DNA of 49,623 bases from an uncultured Verrucomicrobiota bacterium. GTDB lineage: Bacteria > Verrucomicrobiota > Verrucomicrobiia > Limisphaerales > UBA9464. Below, piece by piece: positions 26,191 through 35,376 of the stretch (its first letter is position 1; each line of letters opens with the position of its first letter). The position numbers and the translations under genes are program-made. The stretch covers positions 1-49,623 of the forward strand of contig CAJAHH010000007.1 of NCBI GenBank assembly GCA_903939515.1. Direction: 5' to 3'. The notes below the pieces were generated by a model. The model ran no database searches, was not told the DNA's origin, and saw only the letters and a list, made by a program, of their open reading frames with translations.

Positions 26191-27252
26191 ATGCGTCTGT
26201 TGCTGGTGATGACTTGTCTATGGATCGGGGTAATGAATTGCCCCGCGCCCTTGATCTATCGACCCGGTGAGGGCTGGACCTACGAGGCCGTGGGCGCCGG
26301 GGCGGCCTGGCAACGCAAACGGGCCAAAGACCAATTGGTCGTGGCTCAAGAGGCCTTTGACGCCGGCCAGTACCGACTGGCCCTCAAGGCCGCCAAGCAC
26401 ACCACCAAGACTTGGCCGCTGTCGGATTCCTCGGGCCGCGCCCAGTACCTGATCGGCCGCTGCTACGAAGCCCGGAAGATGGATGAGCGCGCCTTCAAGG
26501 AGTACCAGAAGGCACTGACCAAATATCCCAAGTTGGACAACTACTCAGAAATCCAACAACGCCAATTCGAGATCGCCAATCGCTACCTGGGCGGACAGTG
26601 GTTCAAACTGTGGGGCTACATCCCTTTCTTTCCGTCGATGGACCGCACGGCCAAGCTGTTTGATCAGGTCAACAAGAATGGCCCCTACAGCGAAATCGGA
26701 CCCAAGGCGTTAATGAACATCGGTGCCGCCCGGGAGAAGCAGAAGGACTTCCGCCTGGCGGTGCGCGCCTACGAACGGGCCGCCGACAAGTACTACGATC
26801 GCCCCAAGGTGGGAGCCGACGCCATGTATGCCGCGGGCATCGCCTGGAACCGCCTGGCCCGACGCGCTGAGTACGACCAGTCCATCGCAGGCAACGCCAT
26901 CAACTTCCTTAATGACTTCAAGGCGCTCTATCCCGACGACCAGCGGTCCGAGGAGGCCACGAAGATCGTCGCCTCACTGAAGACCGAGCAGGCCCGGGGC
27001 GCTCTGAAGACCGCCGAGTTCTACGAGAAGTACAAGCGCTACCAGGGTGCGCTGGTCTATTACAACGAAGCGCTCTTGATGGACCCGAACTCCACGTTTG
27101 CGGCCCAGGCTCGCGAACGGATCGAATTCCTCAAGCCCAAGGCCCAGAAACAAGTGCGGCGGTGGTCCGAAGTGGATGCCCGCCAATTGCAGCGTGAGCG
27201 CGTCAACGCGACCAACGCACCCGCCGCCAAGACCCCAAAAAAATCCCAATGA
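26191..27252 (+). CDS. BamD-like TPR outer-membrane assembly protein
   Basis: BamD-type proteins are TPR scaffolds of the beta-barrel assembly machinery. The product has 353 residues from ATG 26191; the frame continues upstream through the divergent promoter region but reads as non-native. A signal segment (LLLVMTCLWIGV) leads into NCPAPLIYRPGEGWTYE. Cys17 is present but the residues before it (VMN) do not make a good lipobox. TPR-like helix pairs follow: AQEAFDAGQYRLALKAAKHT, AQYLIGRCYEARKMDERAF, ALMNIGAAREKQKDFRLAV, AMYAAGIAWNRLA, and FYEKYKRYQGALVYYNEAL. It is longer than classic BamD (about 245), with a basic C-terminal tail. The stop overlaps the LptE-like start (ATGA), which supports an envelope-assembly role. 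Confidence 0.78.
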   Translation: MRLLLVMTCLWIGVMNCPAPLIYRPGEGWTYEAVGAGAAWQRKRAKDQLVVAQEAFDAGQYRLALKAAKHTTKTWPLSDSSGRAQYLIGRCYEARKMDERAFKEYQKALTKYPKLDNYSEIQQRQFEIANRYLGGQWFKLWGYIPFFPSMDRTAKLFDQVNKNGPYSEIGPKALMNIGAAREKQKDFRLAVRAYERAADKYYDRPKVGADAMYAAGIAWNRLARRAEYDQSIAGNAINFLNDFKALYPDDQRSEEATKIVASLKTEQARGALKTAEFYEKYKRYQGALVYYNEALLMDPNSTFAAQARERIEFLKPKAQKQVRRWSEVDARQLQRERVNATNAPAAKTPKKSQ

Positions 27253-27785
27253 GCACCGCTGCCAACCCCACCCGCTGGTCGACAGTGGCCTCCTTGCTCG
27301 CCGTGACCTTGGGACTCGTGGTCGGCTGTGGTGGTTACTCACTGGGCCCCAGCAATGGACAATCGGCAGGCGTTCGAGCCATTCGCGTCGGCCACGTCGC
27401 CAACGGCACCGACGAACCCCGCTTGGCCGACACGGTCAGCCACGCCCTCCGCGCACAAGTCCATGTCGATGGCACGTTTCGCTTAGCCACCCAGGACGAC
27501 GGCGACATCGTCATCACCACCGCACTTCAAAAATTCCAGCGCACACCCATGACCTACCAGCGGAATGACATCATCTCGACGCGCGACTATGACGTTGTCC
27601 TCACGGCCCACGTCAAAGCGATCGAGGTAGGCAGCGGCAAGGTGTTACTCGATCAGGAAGTCATCGGACGGACCTCCATTCGCAGCACGGCAGACTTGGG
27701 TTCCGCCGAGCGTCAGGCCGCCCCGCTGCTGGCCGAAAACCTCGCACGCAACATCATTAGCCGCCTCTCCGAAGGTTCCTGGTGA
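27249..27785 (+). CDS. lptE: LptE-like LPS-assembly lipoprotein
   Basis: LptE plugs the LptD barrel that inserts lipopolysaccharide in the outer membrane. This 178-residue protein has a lipoprotein signal ending VVGCGGYSLGP (lipidated Cys27), the classic LptE start. The body shows the family pattern: AIRVGHVANGTDEPRLAD, VDGTFRLA, DDGDIVITTALQKFQRTP, STRDYDVVLTAHVKAI, GKVLLDQEVIGRT, and a final helix of ERQAAPLLAENLARNIISRL. It is sandwiched between the BamD-like and beta-propeller genes with overlapping stops and starts on both sides. Confidence 0.78.
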   Translation: MSTAANPTRWSTVASLLAVTLGLVVGCGGYSLGPSNGQSAGVRAIRVGHVANGTDEPRLADTVSHALRAQVHVDGTFRLATQDDGDIVITTALQKFQRTPMTYQRNDIISTRDYDVVLTAHVKAIEVGSGKVLLDQEVIGRTSIRSTADLGSAERQAAPLLAENLARNIISRLSEGSW

Positions 27786-29086
27786 GTCCTGTTCCCCTAA
27801 TGGCCACCACTCCGTTCCGTCGCCTAACTCTCGCATTGATAGGCACCGCTCTCGGGGCCGCCATCTTCCTTGGCTCACCGACACACGCCGCTGAAACTCA
27901 GACCCACGACTGGCCCGGGTGGCGAGGTCGGAATCGTGATGGTCATGCCGCCGATCCTTTGCCTGCGCGTCTCGATTCCGTCCCCAAGCCGCTTTGGCGC
28001 AAATCCATTGGTCACGGTTATTCCGGGGTCGTCGTGTCGGGCCAGCACCTAGTTTTTCTGGATGATTCCAGCGGTCAGGAAACTGCCCGTTGCCTCGATG
28101 CCGCGACCGGTCGGGAATTGTGGTCTCAGCCCTTCGCCGAGCAGTACTCCGACGAATTCGAAGCAGGCCCTCGATGCACGCCACTCATCGATGGTAACCG
28201 GATTTACGTGCAGAGCTGCTTTGGTGAGTTCGCCTGTCTTTCTCTCGACGACGGCAAGAAGCAGTGGGGGTTCCATTTTCGCGACTACGGAATGTTCTGG
28301 GTGAAGGACCGCGCGGGTGGCCCAGGAGCCGCAAACCGACGAGGCAATTCCGGATCGGCAGCTATCTCGGGCGATCAAATCTTCATCCAGATCGGCTCGA
28401 CGAACGGGGCGAGCATCGCCGCCTTCGACAAACTGAAGGGCCGACTCCTCTGGAAATCCCAGAACGACCTGACCAGCTACGCCTCACTCATCACCGCAAC
28501 CCTGGGCAATCACCACCAGGTGATCGGCGTGACCTGCGAGGGATTGTTGGGATTGGAGGCTGCCTCCGGAGACGCCTTATGGCGGGTCCCCTTCAAGACC
28601 GGAGCCAACCGCAATGTGCTCACCCCGGTGCTCGATGGCGACGGCGTCTTGTTTGCCAGCTACACCACCGGACTGCGACGGGTTGTTATCGAGGCTGATG
28701 GATCGAAAGTCCGGGCCAGGCAGTCCTGGCTCAATGCGGACCTCAAGATCAACTTGTCCACGCCCGTTCTCGTGGGACGACACCTTTACGGTCATGGCCC
28801 CGACAAAGATTTCGTCTGCGTCGATGCCTCTACGGGAGCGATTCAGTGGCGACACAGTGGTTTCAATCAATACGCCTCGACCCTGGCTTCGGGTTCCCGA
28901 TTGCTGGTGCTCAACGATACGGGTGAAGTCATCCTGCTCGAAGCCAGCCCCACTCGGTATACAGAACTCGGCCGCTTTCAGGCCTGCGGCAAGACCTTCA
29001 GCCATCCGGCCTACGCCCACGGTGTCCTCTATACCCGGGATAGTCGCGAACTGGTCGCCTGGCCACTCCAGCCCTCGGCGCGCTGA
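27782..29086 (+). CDS. PQQ-like beta-propeller protein
   Basis: The 434-residue exported protein starts at GTG 27782, which overlaps the LptE-like stop (GTGA) and has a GAAGG six bases upstream; ATG 27800 is the alternative. After the signal peptide (LALIGTALGAAIFLGSPTHA) comes DWPGWRGRNRDG, the entry motif of a PQQ-like propeller family common in planctomycetes and verrucomicrobia. Blade repeats are recognisable by ARCLDAATGRELWS, ACLSLDDGKKQWGF, AAFDKLKGRLLWKS, GLEAASGDALWRV, and VCVDASTGAIQWRH. No PQQ-dependent catalytic residues can be asserted. The neighbours suggest an outer-membrane assembly context, and BamB is also a propeller of this type, but there is no lipobox here. Confidence 0.85.
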   Translation: MSPVPLMATTPFRRLTLALIGTALGAAIFLGSPTHAAETQTHDWPGWRGRNRDGHAADPLPARLDSVPKPLWRKSIGHGYSGVVVSGQHLVFLDDSSGQETARCLDAATGRELWSQPFAEQYSDEFEAGPRCTPLIDGNRIYVQSCFGEFACLSLDDGKKQWGFHFRDYGMFWVKDRAGGPGAANRRGNSGSAAISGDQIFIQIGSTNGASIAAFDKLKGRLLWKSQNDLTSYASLITATLGNHHQVIGVTCEGLLGLEAASGDALWRVPFKTGANRNVLTPVLDGDGVLFASYTTGLRRVVIEADGSKVRARQSWLNADLKINLSTPVLVGRHLYGHGPDKDFVCVDASTGAIQWRHSGFNQYASTLASGSRLLVLNDTGEVILLEASPTRYTELGRFQACGKTFSHPAYAHGVLYTRDSRELVAWPLQPSAR

Positions 29087-29113
29087 GTCCAGCCTCTCAA
29101 GAGCTTCCCTCCA

Positions 29114-29908
29114 TTGAAACCGATCCTCCTCGAACTCGGCAGCTTCCGGCTTCACTCCTTTGGCTTACTGGTGGCCCTTGGTTTCCTCGCTGGCTCCTGG
29201 ATTGCCAGTCGCCGAGGACGGGCCATGGGCCTGGATCCTCAGGCAATCCAAGACATTGTGTTTCCCTGGCTGCTGGTGGGCGGCCTGATCGGCGCACGCA
29301 TCCTCTACGTCCTCAGCTATTGGCAACGGGATTTTGCCGGGCAACCCCTCGTTGAGGTACTGGCCATTTGGAAAGGGGGACTCGTTTTCTACGGAGGTCT
29401 GATCGGAGCCACGATCGCCGGTGCTATCGGAATTCGCCGCAAGGGGCTACCGCTATGGGCCACGGCGGACTGCCTGGCCATCGGTCTGGCCCTGGGACAC
29501 TTCTTTGGACGCTTGGCCTGCTTGCTCAACGGCTGCTGCTTTGGACGAGCGTGTGTCCTGCCATGGGGCATTCGCTTCCCGGCTAGTCACGCCACCGCTG
29601 GCGTCTGGGTGCACCCCTCTCAACTGTACGAGGCCGCTCTCAACCTCCTGCTGTGCGGAGGTCTCATCGTTTGGCAATCCCGACGCCCGCATGGCCGTGG
29701 ACAACTCTTCGCCCTCTACCTGATGGCCTATTCGGGAATTCGGTCTTTCACCGAATATTTTCGCGGAGATTACGGCGTCCAGAGCGCTCCCACAGCCGGC
29801 GTGTTTACCCCGGGCCAATCCACCAGCGTGGTGATTTTTGCTGCCGGACTTGCCGTGTGGTTTCTACGACGACCCCGCTCCGGTTCCACCGAGCCGCACG
29901 TCGACTGA
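29114..29908 (+). CDS. lgt: Prolipoprotein diacylglyceryl transferase
   Basis: Lgt transfers diacylglycerol from phosphatidylglycerol to the lipobox cysteine, the first step of lipoprotein maturation in the inner membrane. The product has 264 residues, the usual size, with about seven hydrophobic segments. The signature block lies at about residues 131-144 (FGRLACLLNGCCFG) and contains the conserved Arg, Asn and Gly. Downstream are HPSQLYEA (167-174) and the C-terminal FTEYFRGD. The N-terminal SFGLLVALGFLAG is typical. The start codon is TTG at 29114, 27 bp after the propeller gene. It ends the envelope cluster and is convergent with leuA (16-bp gap). Confidence 0.95.
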   Translation: MKPILLELGSFRLHSFGLLVALGFLAGSWIASRRGRAMGLDPQAIQDIVFPWLLVGGLIGARILYVLSYWQRDFAGQPLVEVLAIWKGGLVFYGGLIGATIAGAIGIRRKGLPLWATADCLAIGLALGHFFGRLACLLNGCCFGRACVLPWGIRFPASHATAGVWVHPSQLYEAALNLLLCGGLIVWQSRRPHGRGQLFALYLMAYSGIRSFTEYFRGDYGVQSAPTAGVFTPGQSTSVVIFAAGLAVWFLRRPRSGSTEPHVD

Positions 29909-29924
29909 CCAACGAACAACCGAT

Positions 29925-31583
29925 TCACTGCAACCGGTTCAGTGCACTAATCACCGCCTGAATCGAAGCCAGTTCGATATTGGTGTTCACGCCCGCTCCC
30001 CAGCGGGTCATGCCTTCGGCGGTGCGAATCTGAATGTAGGCAATGGCGCTGGCCGCCTCCCCCTCCGAGAGCGAGTGCTGTTTAAACTGGGTGACCTCGA
30101 ACCGAGGAACGCCCGCCTCGGCCAAGGCATGGACAAAGGCGGCAATTGGGCCATTACCCCGACCGCGTACCGACACTTCCTGACCCCCGCGCTTCATCGA
30201 CGCTCGGCATTCAAAGAGACCATCCACTCCATCGGCATGGAAATGGATGAGCGACCAAGGCTCGGTCCGTTGAACGTACTCCACCCAGAACATGGCCTTC
30301 AGTTCCTCGCCCCGGACCTCCCGGCCCAACGCATCCACCTGATCGTTAGCAATGGGACCAAATTCCCGCTGCAAGTCCTTGGGCAATTCGATGCCGAACT
30401 CCGTCTCCAGCAAGTAGGCCACGCCACCTTTGCCCGACTGACTATTGACCCGGATGACCTCGCGGTACTCGCGACCAATGTCTGCAGGATCCAGTGTGAG
30501 GTAGGGAACATCCCAGTGGCTGCGCGTACCGGTCTCCCACTCGGCCAAGCCTTTCTTAATGGCATCCTGGTGAGAACCGCTGAACGCCGTGAAAACCAAC
30601 TCGCCGGCATAAGGCTGCCGCGGCGGCACCGTCAAGCCCGTGCAGCGCTCATAAACCTCGCGGATCTGCCCCAAATTGGAGAGGTCGAGATTCGGATGAA
30701 TGCCGAGCATGTAGAGGTTCAGGGCCACCGCGACCACATCCAGATTGCCCGTGCGCTCGCCGTTGCCGAAGAGAGTGCCTTCGACGCGGTCCGCGCCGGC
30801 CAAGAGTCCCAGTTCGGTGGCGGCCACACCCGTGGAGCGATCGTTGTGGGTGTGCAGGCTGACAATGAGGCTGTCCCGGTCGCGGATGTGGCGGCACATC
30901 CATTCAATCTGATCGGCGTACACATTCGGAGTCGCTACCTCCACCGTGCAGGGCAAGTTCAGGATCATCTTCCGCTCCGGGGTCGGCTGCCACACGGCCA
31001 TCACCGCTTCGGAGATCTCCAACGCGAACTCCAGTTCGGTGGCGCTGAAGCTTTCCGGAGAATACTGCAGCCGGACATCCGTGCCTTTCAACCGGTGCAG
31101 GCGCTCTTGGACCCAACGCGCTCCCTGAATCGCGATGGCCTTAATCTCTTCGCGACTTTTCCCAAACACCACCCGGCGCTGAGCCGGCGACGTGGAATTG
31201 TACAGGTGGATGATCACCCGTTTGGCACCCATCAACGACTCGATGGTCCGCTCGATCAAATCTTCCCGAGCCTGGACTAGGACCTGGATGGTCACGTCTT
31301 CCGGAATCCGATTTTCCTCGATGAGCCGCCGATTGAAGGCGAACTCGGTGTTCGATGCCGATGGGAACCCAACCTCAATCTCCTTGAAGCCGCAGTTCAC
31401 CAGCGTCTGGAAGAGCTCGAGCTTCTGGGCCACATTCATGGGCACCGCCAGCGCCTGATTGCCGTCGCGAAGGTCGACACTGCACCAGATGGGAGGCGCG
31501 CTCAGCGTGCGTGCAGGCCATTGACGGTCGCGCAAGTCCACCGCCGGAGCGGGGCGATACTTCGTGGCTGGATTCTTCAACAT
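29925..31583 (-). CDS. leuA: 2-isopropylmalate synthase, type 2 (LeuA)
   Basis: LeuA condenses acetyl-CoA with 2-oxoisovalerate to give 2-isopropylmalate, the first committed step of leucine synthesis. The 552-residue protein is of the longer, type 2 class. It starts NPATKYRPAPAVDLRDRQWP, which is typical of that class. The catalytic TIM barrel shows VDLRDGNQAL (metal ligand Asp40) and LHTHNDRSTG with metal-binding His244 and His246. GTLFGNGERTGN follows. The C-terminal region (about 440-552) is the regulatory LeuA dimer domain, where leucine feedback normally acts. No leader peptide or attenuator is apparent upstream (31584-31691). It stands apart from other leucine genes in this window. Confidence 0.96.
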   Translation of the reverse strand: MLKNPATKYRPAPAVDLRDRQWPARTLSAPPIWCSVDLRDGNQALAVPMNVAQKLELFQTLVNCGFKEIEVGFPSASNTEFAFNRRLIEENRIPEDVTIQVLVQAREDLIERTIESLMGAKRVIIHLYNSTSPAQRRVVFGKSREEIKAIAIQGARWVQERLHRLKGTDVRLQYSPESFSATELEFALEISEAVMAVWQPTPERKMILNLPCTVEVATPNVYADQIEWMCRHIRDRDSLIVSLHTHNDRSTGVAATELGLLAGADRVEGTLFGNGERTGNLDVVAVALNLYMLGIHPNLDLSNLGQIREVYERCTGLTVPPRQPYAGELVFTAFSGSHQDAIKKGLAEWETGTRSHWDVPYLTLDPADIGREYREVIRVNSQSGKGGVAYLLETEFGIELPKDLQREFGPIANDQVDALGREVRGEELKAMFWVEYVQRTEPWSLIHFHADGVDGLFECRASMKRGGQEVSVRGRGNGPIAAFVHALAEAGVPRFEVTQFKQHSLSEGEAASAIAYIQIRTAEGMTRWGAGVNTNIELASIQAVISALNRLQ

Positions 31584-31691
31584 ATCCGAAACGGCTGACA
31601 GGATACGATGCCCGGGCCGGTTGCGGCAGGAAAAAAGGTTCCCGTTGATTTCACTGAGTGCCGCCTCCGAAAACCAAACGAGCGCCCGGAA

Positions 31692-34358
31692 TCACTCCGA
31701 ACCCCGAACACGAAAAAACCGCGCTCCCAGATCGACGGAAACACTGACCTGGGAAGGACCCTCCTGAGGCTGGGCGGCGACCTCTTGGAGCAGCTCGAAG
31801 GGCTTGAGAAGATCCTGCGCAGCTTCAAGCTGGTAGCGCTGCCCTGCCAAGGCCATCCATTGAATTTGCACACGACCCTGCGGTTCCAAGGCGGCTTTCA
31901 ATTTCAACGCGGGCGCCTCCGGTAAGCGAATGGATACCCCTGAAAACACGGGGTTTTCTCCCGCAGCCAGCGGGCCTGTCGCGCCAATGAAGCCGGCGTC
32001 AAACCTCCGAATCTTCGTGCCAGCGCCCACCTCCAACCCGACCCCAGCGGCGATGCGCAGCGTCTGCCCATGGCGCAAACCACCCAACTCGCTGCGGGGG
32101 ATCGCTATCTGGATGGCGTCGGCACTGCTTACCCCCGGCGTCACCACGCCGCGCACCGAATCCGGATTCCAGGCACGGATCCGAATGTTCGGCACCGAAC
32201 TCAGCGCCGTATCTAATCGGAACACCCCCTGCCCCAGCGCCACCTCCGAGCGCGGACGTCGAAACCGGCGATCCTGCTGCTGGGCCAGCACATCACTCAC
32301 AACAATTCCTATCGAAGGTCGAAACCCCTCGCCGAAGCTCACGCCCTCGGCGAGATCCAACCCATCGACTCCTTGTGCAGTGGAATCCTCGGTCAAATCG
32401 CGCCGCCCGTCGCCCAATCCCGCCAAGGACGCCACACCCGGCAAACCAGGCACCTCGAGAAACAGGCACACATCCGAACCCTGAGAAAACGCCAGACCCT
32501 CGAGGCTGAGATACAAGTGGGTGTTGTCCATCATCACCCGAAGCTGACCCAAATTGCTGGAGCGCCCGGTGAGCGACCCAATGGCCGGAGCTCGCGACAT
32601 GCCATGGGCTTCCCAAGACGGCGTTTGCGGAGGCAAATCCACCTCTGGAGTCCCCAACGCAGCAGCGACCACAAGCGCAGTCTCGGGCCGACGCCGGATC
32701 ACCGATTGATCCTCCGCCTTCCCCTCCTGGTTCACGCAGCGGACGGTCAACGTATCGCCCTCAAAGCGCAGTTCAGTGAAGTGATACGCCACCCGGAAGG
32801 CCGACTGGAATGCGGAAACTTCGCGGAGCCCGTACGGGATCGCCCCGCCACCGCCGGTGATGATTGAAGTCATGCCCTCCACGGGAATGAGTCGTTCGTA
32901 ATTGTGATCATGCCCAGAAAGGTACAATTGAACTCCATGCCGTTGGGCGATCGGCAGCAGCACCTCGGCAAATTCTCCACCATCCGGACGCCCGTTGTAA
33001 TTGGAGTCATCGATCCGGTGGGCTGAGGAGGTTTCCCACGGAATATGAGCCAAGACCACCTTCCAAGGCTTCTGCGAGACGGCCAGGTCCTGATCGAGCC
33101 ATCGCGCCTGCGGACTGTTGGTGCGCATTTGGTATTGGCTCAAGAAGGGTTGAAACAACACCGCGAAGTGCACATCGCCTGCGTCGAAGGAATAATACGC
33201 CTGGGGCACCGTGTTTTCGGTCCCATGCTCCCCACCGGGAGTGTCATTGGTGGGTGACCCAAAGACCTCCACCAGCGGTGCAAAGCCGTAGTATAAGTCG
33301 TGATTTCCCCACGTGAACGCTGAAGCACGGGCCCGCATCCAGGGCCGTTGCACGCTCAAGAATCGTAGATCGGCCAAGGATGGTGAGAAACCCGGGTACA
33401 CCATATCGCCGGCATGCAGGACCAAGTCGGCCTCGGACCGCATCATCTGGGCTACGACGGCGTGCGGGGCAAAGTCTCCCCAACCGGAATCACCCACGAC
33501 CTGAACGGTGAGAGGACCTGCTGCGGGCAAGGTCTGGAAAGTGATTGGCGCTGTAGCGCCACCGTCCCCCTGCTTGCCCAAGATCACCCGATATTGATAC
33601 CGAGTTCCGGGGCGCAACCCCTCCAAGCGCACCACATGGTTCGTACCTTCGGGGCCCGTCACTGCGGTTTCTTGGATCGACTCCGTCCCATATTCTACCC
33701 GAATGGACCGCGGCCACGGCGTCAGGCAGCGGATTTCCGCACGATTGGAGGACACATTCTGCAGGTAAGGAGCCCGAGAGAAATTGGCCAGTGTCTCGCC
33801 GGTAAAAACAGGCCAGCGAGAATACACTCCGTCCGCGTGCAACTGGAGGGTCACCCAATTGGTTCCCGGGCCAATCCATCCCTCGGCCGAGCCCATCGGA
33901 ATGAACTCCGGGTTCCCTGAACCGCGCGGACTGGGGATCGCCGTCAACGGTACCGGAGTTCCCGCCTCTCCGGTGAATCCACGTCGCACCCACTCCCGAC
34001 CATTCAAGCTCAGCACGAAGCCGCCCGAATAGTCCACACGCAGGGACAACCATCGCACGTCGGCCCCTTCCGGAACCACGAATGCACGCCGCAAGAGCAC
34101 GCGTTCCCAGCCGTTGGTGTTGGGGAACCGGGTGGATTCTCCATAAGAACTCGTCCCAAACCCACCGGGACCCTCCGCCCAACCCGTCGCGTCAAAGCCT
34201 AGAGTTTGCCAGTTAGCTGGAGCCTCTGAGAGGGCTCCCGCGGCCAAGAATCGCCACCGATCGGAGAGCCCCACCAGTGCGACATCGTCGCCCGCCCTCG
34301 TTGTCTCAGCGAACAAGCAGAGCACCCAGAACCCGAAGCAACGAGCCCAGTTCAACAT
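31692..34358 (-). CDS. Purple-acid-phosphatase-like secreted metallophosphoesterase
   Basis: The 888-residue exported enzyme starts at ATG 34358 (MLNWARCFGFWVLCLFA signal). An N-terminal beta domain (about 25-190) precedes a fibronectin-like purple-acid-phosphatase N domain (about 190-280, with RAPYLQNVSSNRAEIRC and LRPGTRYQYRV). The calcineurin-type catalytic domain carries its metal-binding blocks in order: GDSGWG (289-294), GDMVY (317-321), GNHD (351-354), His438 (VLAHIPW) and GHDHNYE (482-488). The following roughly 350 residues are beta-rich and end in a module like that of the LamG protein (YQLEAAQDLLKPF, final FFRVRGSE). The substrate is probably an organic phosphate, but this is not shown. 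It is monocistronic. Confidence 0.9.
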   Translation of the reverse strand: MLNWARCFGFWVLCLFAETTRAGDDVALVGLSDRWRFLAAGALSEAPANWQTLGFDATGWAEGPGGFGTSSYGESTRFPNTNGWERVLLRRAFVVPEGADVRWLSLRVDYSGGFVLSLNGREWVRRGFTGEAGTPVPLTAIPSPRGSGNPEFIPMGSAEGWIGPGTNWVTLQLHADGVYSRWPVFTGETLANFSRAPYLQNVSSNRAEIRCLTPWPRSIRVEYGTESIQETAVTGPEGTNHVVRLEGLRPGTRYQYRVILGKQGDGGATAPITFQTLPAAGPLTVQVVGDSGWGDFAPHAVVAQMMRSEADLVLHAGDMVYPGFSPSLADLRFLSVQRPWMRARASAFTWGNHDLYYGFAPLVEVFGSPTNDTPGGEHGTENTVPQAYYSFDAGDVHFAVLFQPFLSQYQMRTNSPQARWLDQDLAVSQKPWKVVLAHIPWETSSAHRIDDSNYNGRPDGGEFAEVLLPIAQRHGVQLYLSGHDHNYERLIPVEGMTSIITGGGGAIPYGLREVSAFQSAFRVAYHFTELRFEGDTLTVRCVNQEGKAEDQSVIRRRPETALVVAAALGTPEVDLPPQTPSWEAHGMSRAPAIGSLTGRSSNLGQLRVMMDNTHLYLSLEGLAFSQGSDVCLFLEVPGLPGVASLAGLGDGRRDLTEDSTAQGVDGLDLAEGVSFGEGFRPSIGIVVSDVLAQQQDRRFRRPRSEVALGQGVFRLDTALSSVPNIRIRAWNPDSVRGVVTPGVSSADAIQIAIPRSELGGLRHGQTLRIAAGVGLEVGAGTKIRRFDAGFIGATGPLAAGENPVFSGVSIRLPEAPALKLKAALEPQGRVQIQWMALAGQRYQLEAAQDLLKPFELLQEVAAQPQEGPSQVSVSVDLGARFFRVRGSE

Positions 34359-34558
34359 AATCCGAAAGGCTACCCGCCCTACGCCGCCTCGAGAACCCCA
34401 AAACACCAGAACCGTTCGGCCTGAGCGGCAGCAAAGAAAAAACTCAATTTCTGAAAGGTCTTAGCCGATGCCGACGAAAACCCTCATGACGCCTGAAACG
34501 GGCACACGGCAACCGACGCCCCGCCCTTCAGGAACAACAACCACAGCAACCTCCAACC

Positions 34559-35335
34559 ATGCACAGCCATCGCCACCACCACCGCTATAGCCTCTCCCTG
34601 ATCCTCACCCTCCTGGCAAACACGCTGACCACGCCAGAGGCCTACGCCGCCAAAAGCTCCTCTGCCAAACCCAAACCCAAACCGGGAGCCCCAGGGCTTG
34701 AGAAGCTTGAGAAAGTAGCGAGCATATTCCAAGTTCTGTATAATGTTGGATCTAAGACTGTAGATAGCGCTAACGATTACGCAATATATACAGCAAGCGC
34801 ACAACTTGAAAGGTATAGTGAAAGACTGGATTCTTGGGATCATGACACCAAAGAATCCATTGAAAGGGTCCATTGGGTTGACCAAAACGACGGGACATCC
34901 AAGTATATTACAAGGTTTTACAAAAATGACAAACGAACGGATAGAACGAGTACAGAAGCTTTTCCGCACGGATGGGGAAACTGTACGAACAATTGTGGAA
35001 TCATTTCAAGTAAAGACGGCACGATCGTAGGTGGAGAGAGAACCGCGGTTTATCCAACCAAATTCAGATTAATAACAACACTAGATCGAACACCTCAGTC
35101 CACTGCGCACCTACGTGACCCCATTCCAGTTTGGTATGTTTTCCAATTCTGCAGTCCATCACCTACTAATGCTTGTGGAGTACTTTTAGATAGTACGTTA
35201 CCAATCAAGAGCATGGGTTTTGAAGGCAGAGCGTTCAGAAACCGTGCATCGAATCAGGTGCTTGATTATCCAATTTCAAATTCATTTAGCCAGTCGGGTG
35301 AGCCATTGGTCTTCGTCACGGTTTCAGATGAATAA
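34559..35335 (+). CDS. Secreted protein of unknown family (AT-rich cassette, gene 1)
   Basis: The 258-residue product begins MHSHRHHHRYSLSLILTLLA and continues NTLTTPEAYAA, a signal peptide with a His-rich front. A Lys/Pro linker (SSAKPKPKPGAPG) follows. The mature part has an amphipathic helix (LEKLEKVASIFQVLY) and then a beta-looking region with two cysteine pairs (NCTNNCG and FCSPSPTNACG), which could form disulfides in the periplasm. I do not recognise a family. Base composition shifts at about 34710: the signal region is GC-rich like the host, the rest visibly AT-rich with rare-looking codons (ATA, AGA, TTA). It is the first of three co-directional genes with the same composition. Confidence 0.7.
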   Translation: MHSHRHHHRYSLSLILTLLANTLTTPEAYAAKSSSAKPKPKPGAPGLEKLEKVASIFQVLYNVGSKTVDSANDYAIYTASAQLERYSERLDSWDHDTKESIERVHWVDQNDGTSKYITRFYKNDKRTDRTSTEAFPHGWGNCTNNCGIISSKDGTIVGGERTAVYPTKFRLITTLDRTPQSTAHLRDPIPVWYVFQFCSPSPTNACGVLLDSTLPIKSMGFEGRAFRNRASNQVLDYPISNSFSQSGEPLVFVTVSDE

Positions 35336-35376
35336 AATATAAATAAACCACCCTCTCAAACTGATAGGATTCATTG

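Noticed and set aside
29838-31280. 480-codon plus-strand gene
   Set aside because: It is antisense to leuA, which has clear catalytic motifs; the peptide resembles no protein.
34484-34969. 161-codon minus-strand gene opposite the AT-rich gene 1
   Set aside because: The Cys-rich, aromatic-rich peptide is typical of a shadow frame, and the plus-strand frame has a good signal peptide.
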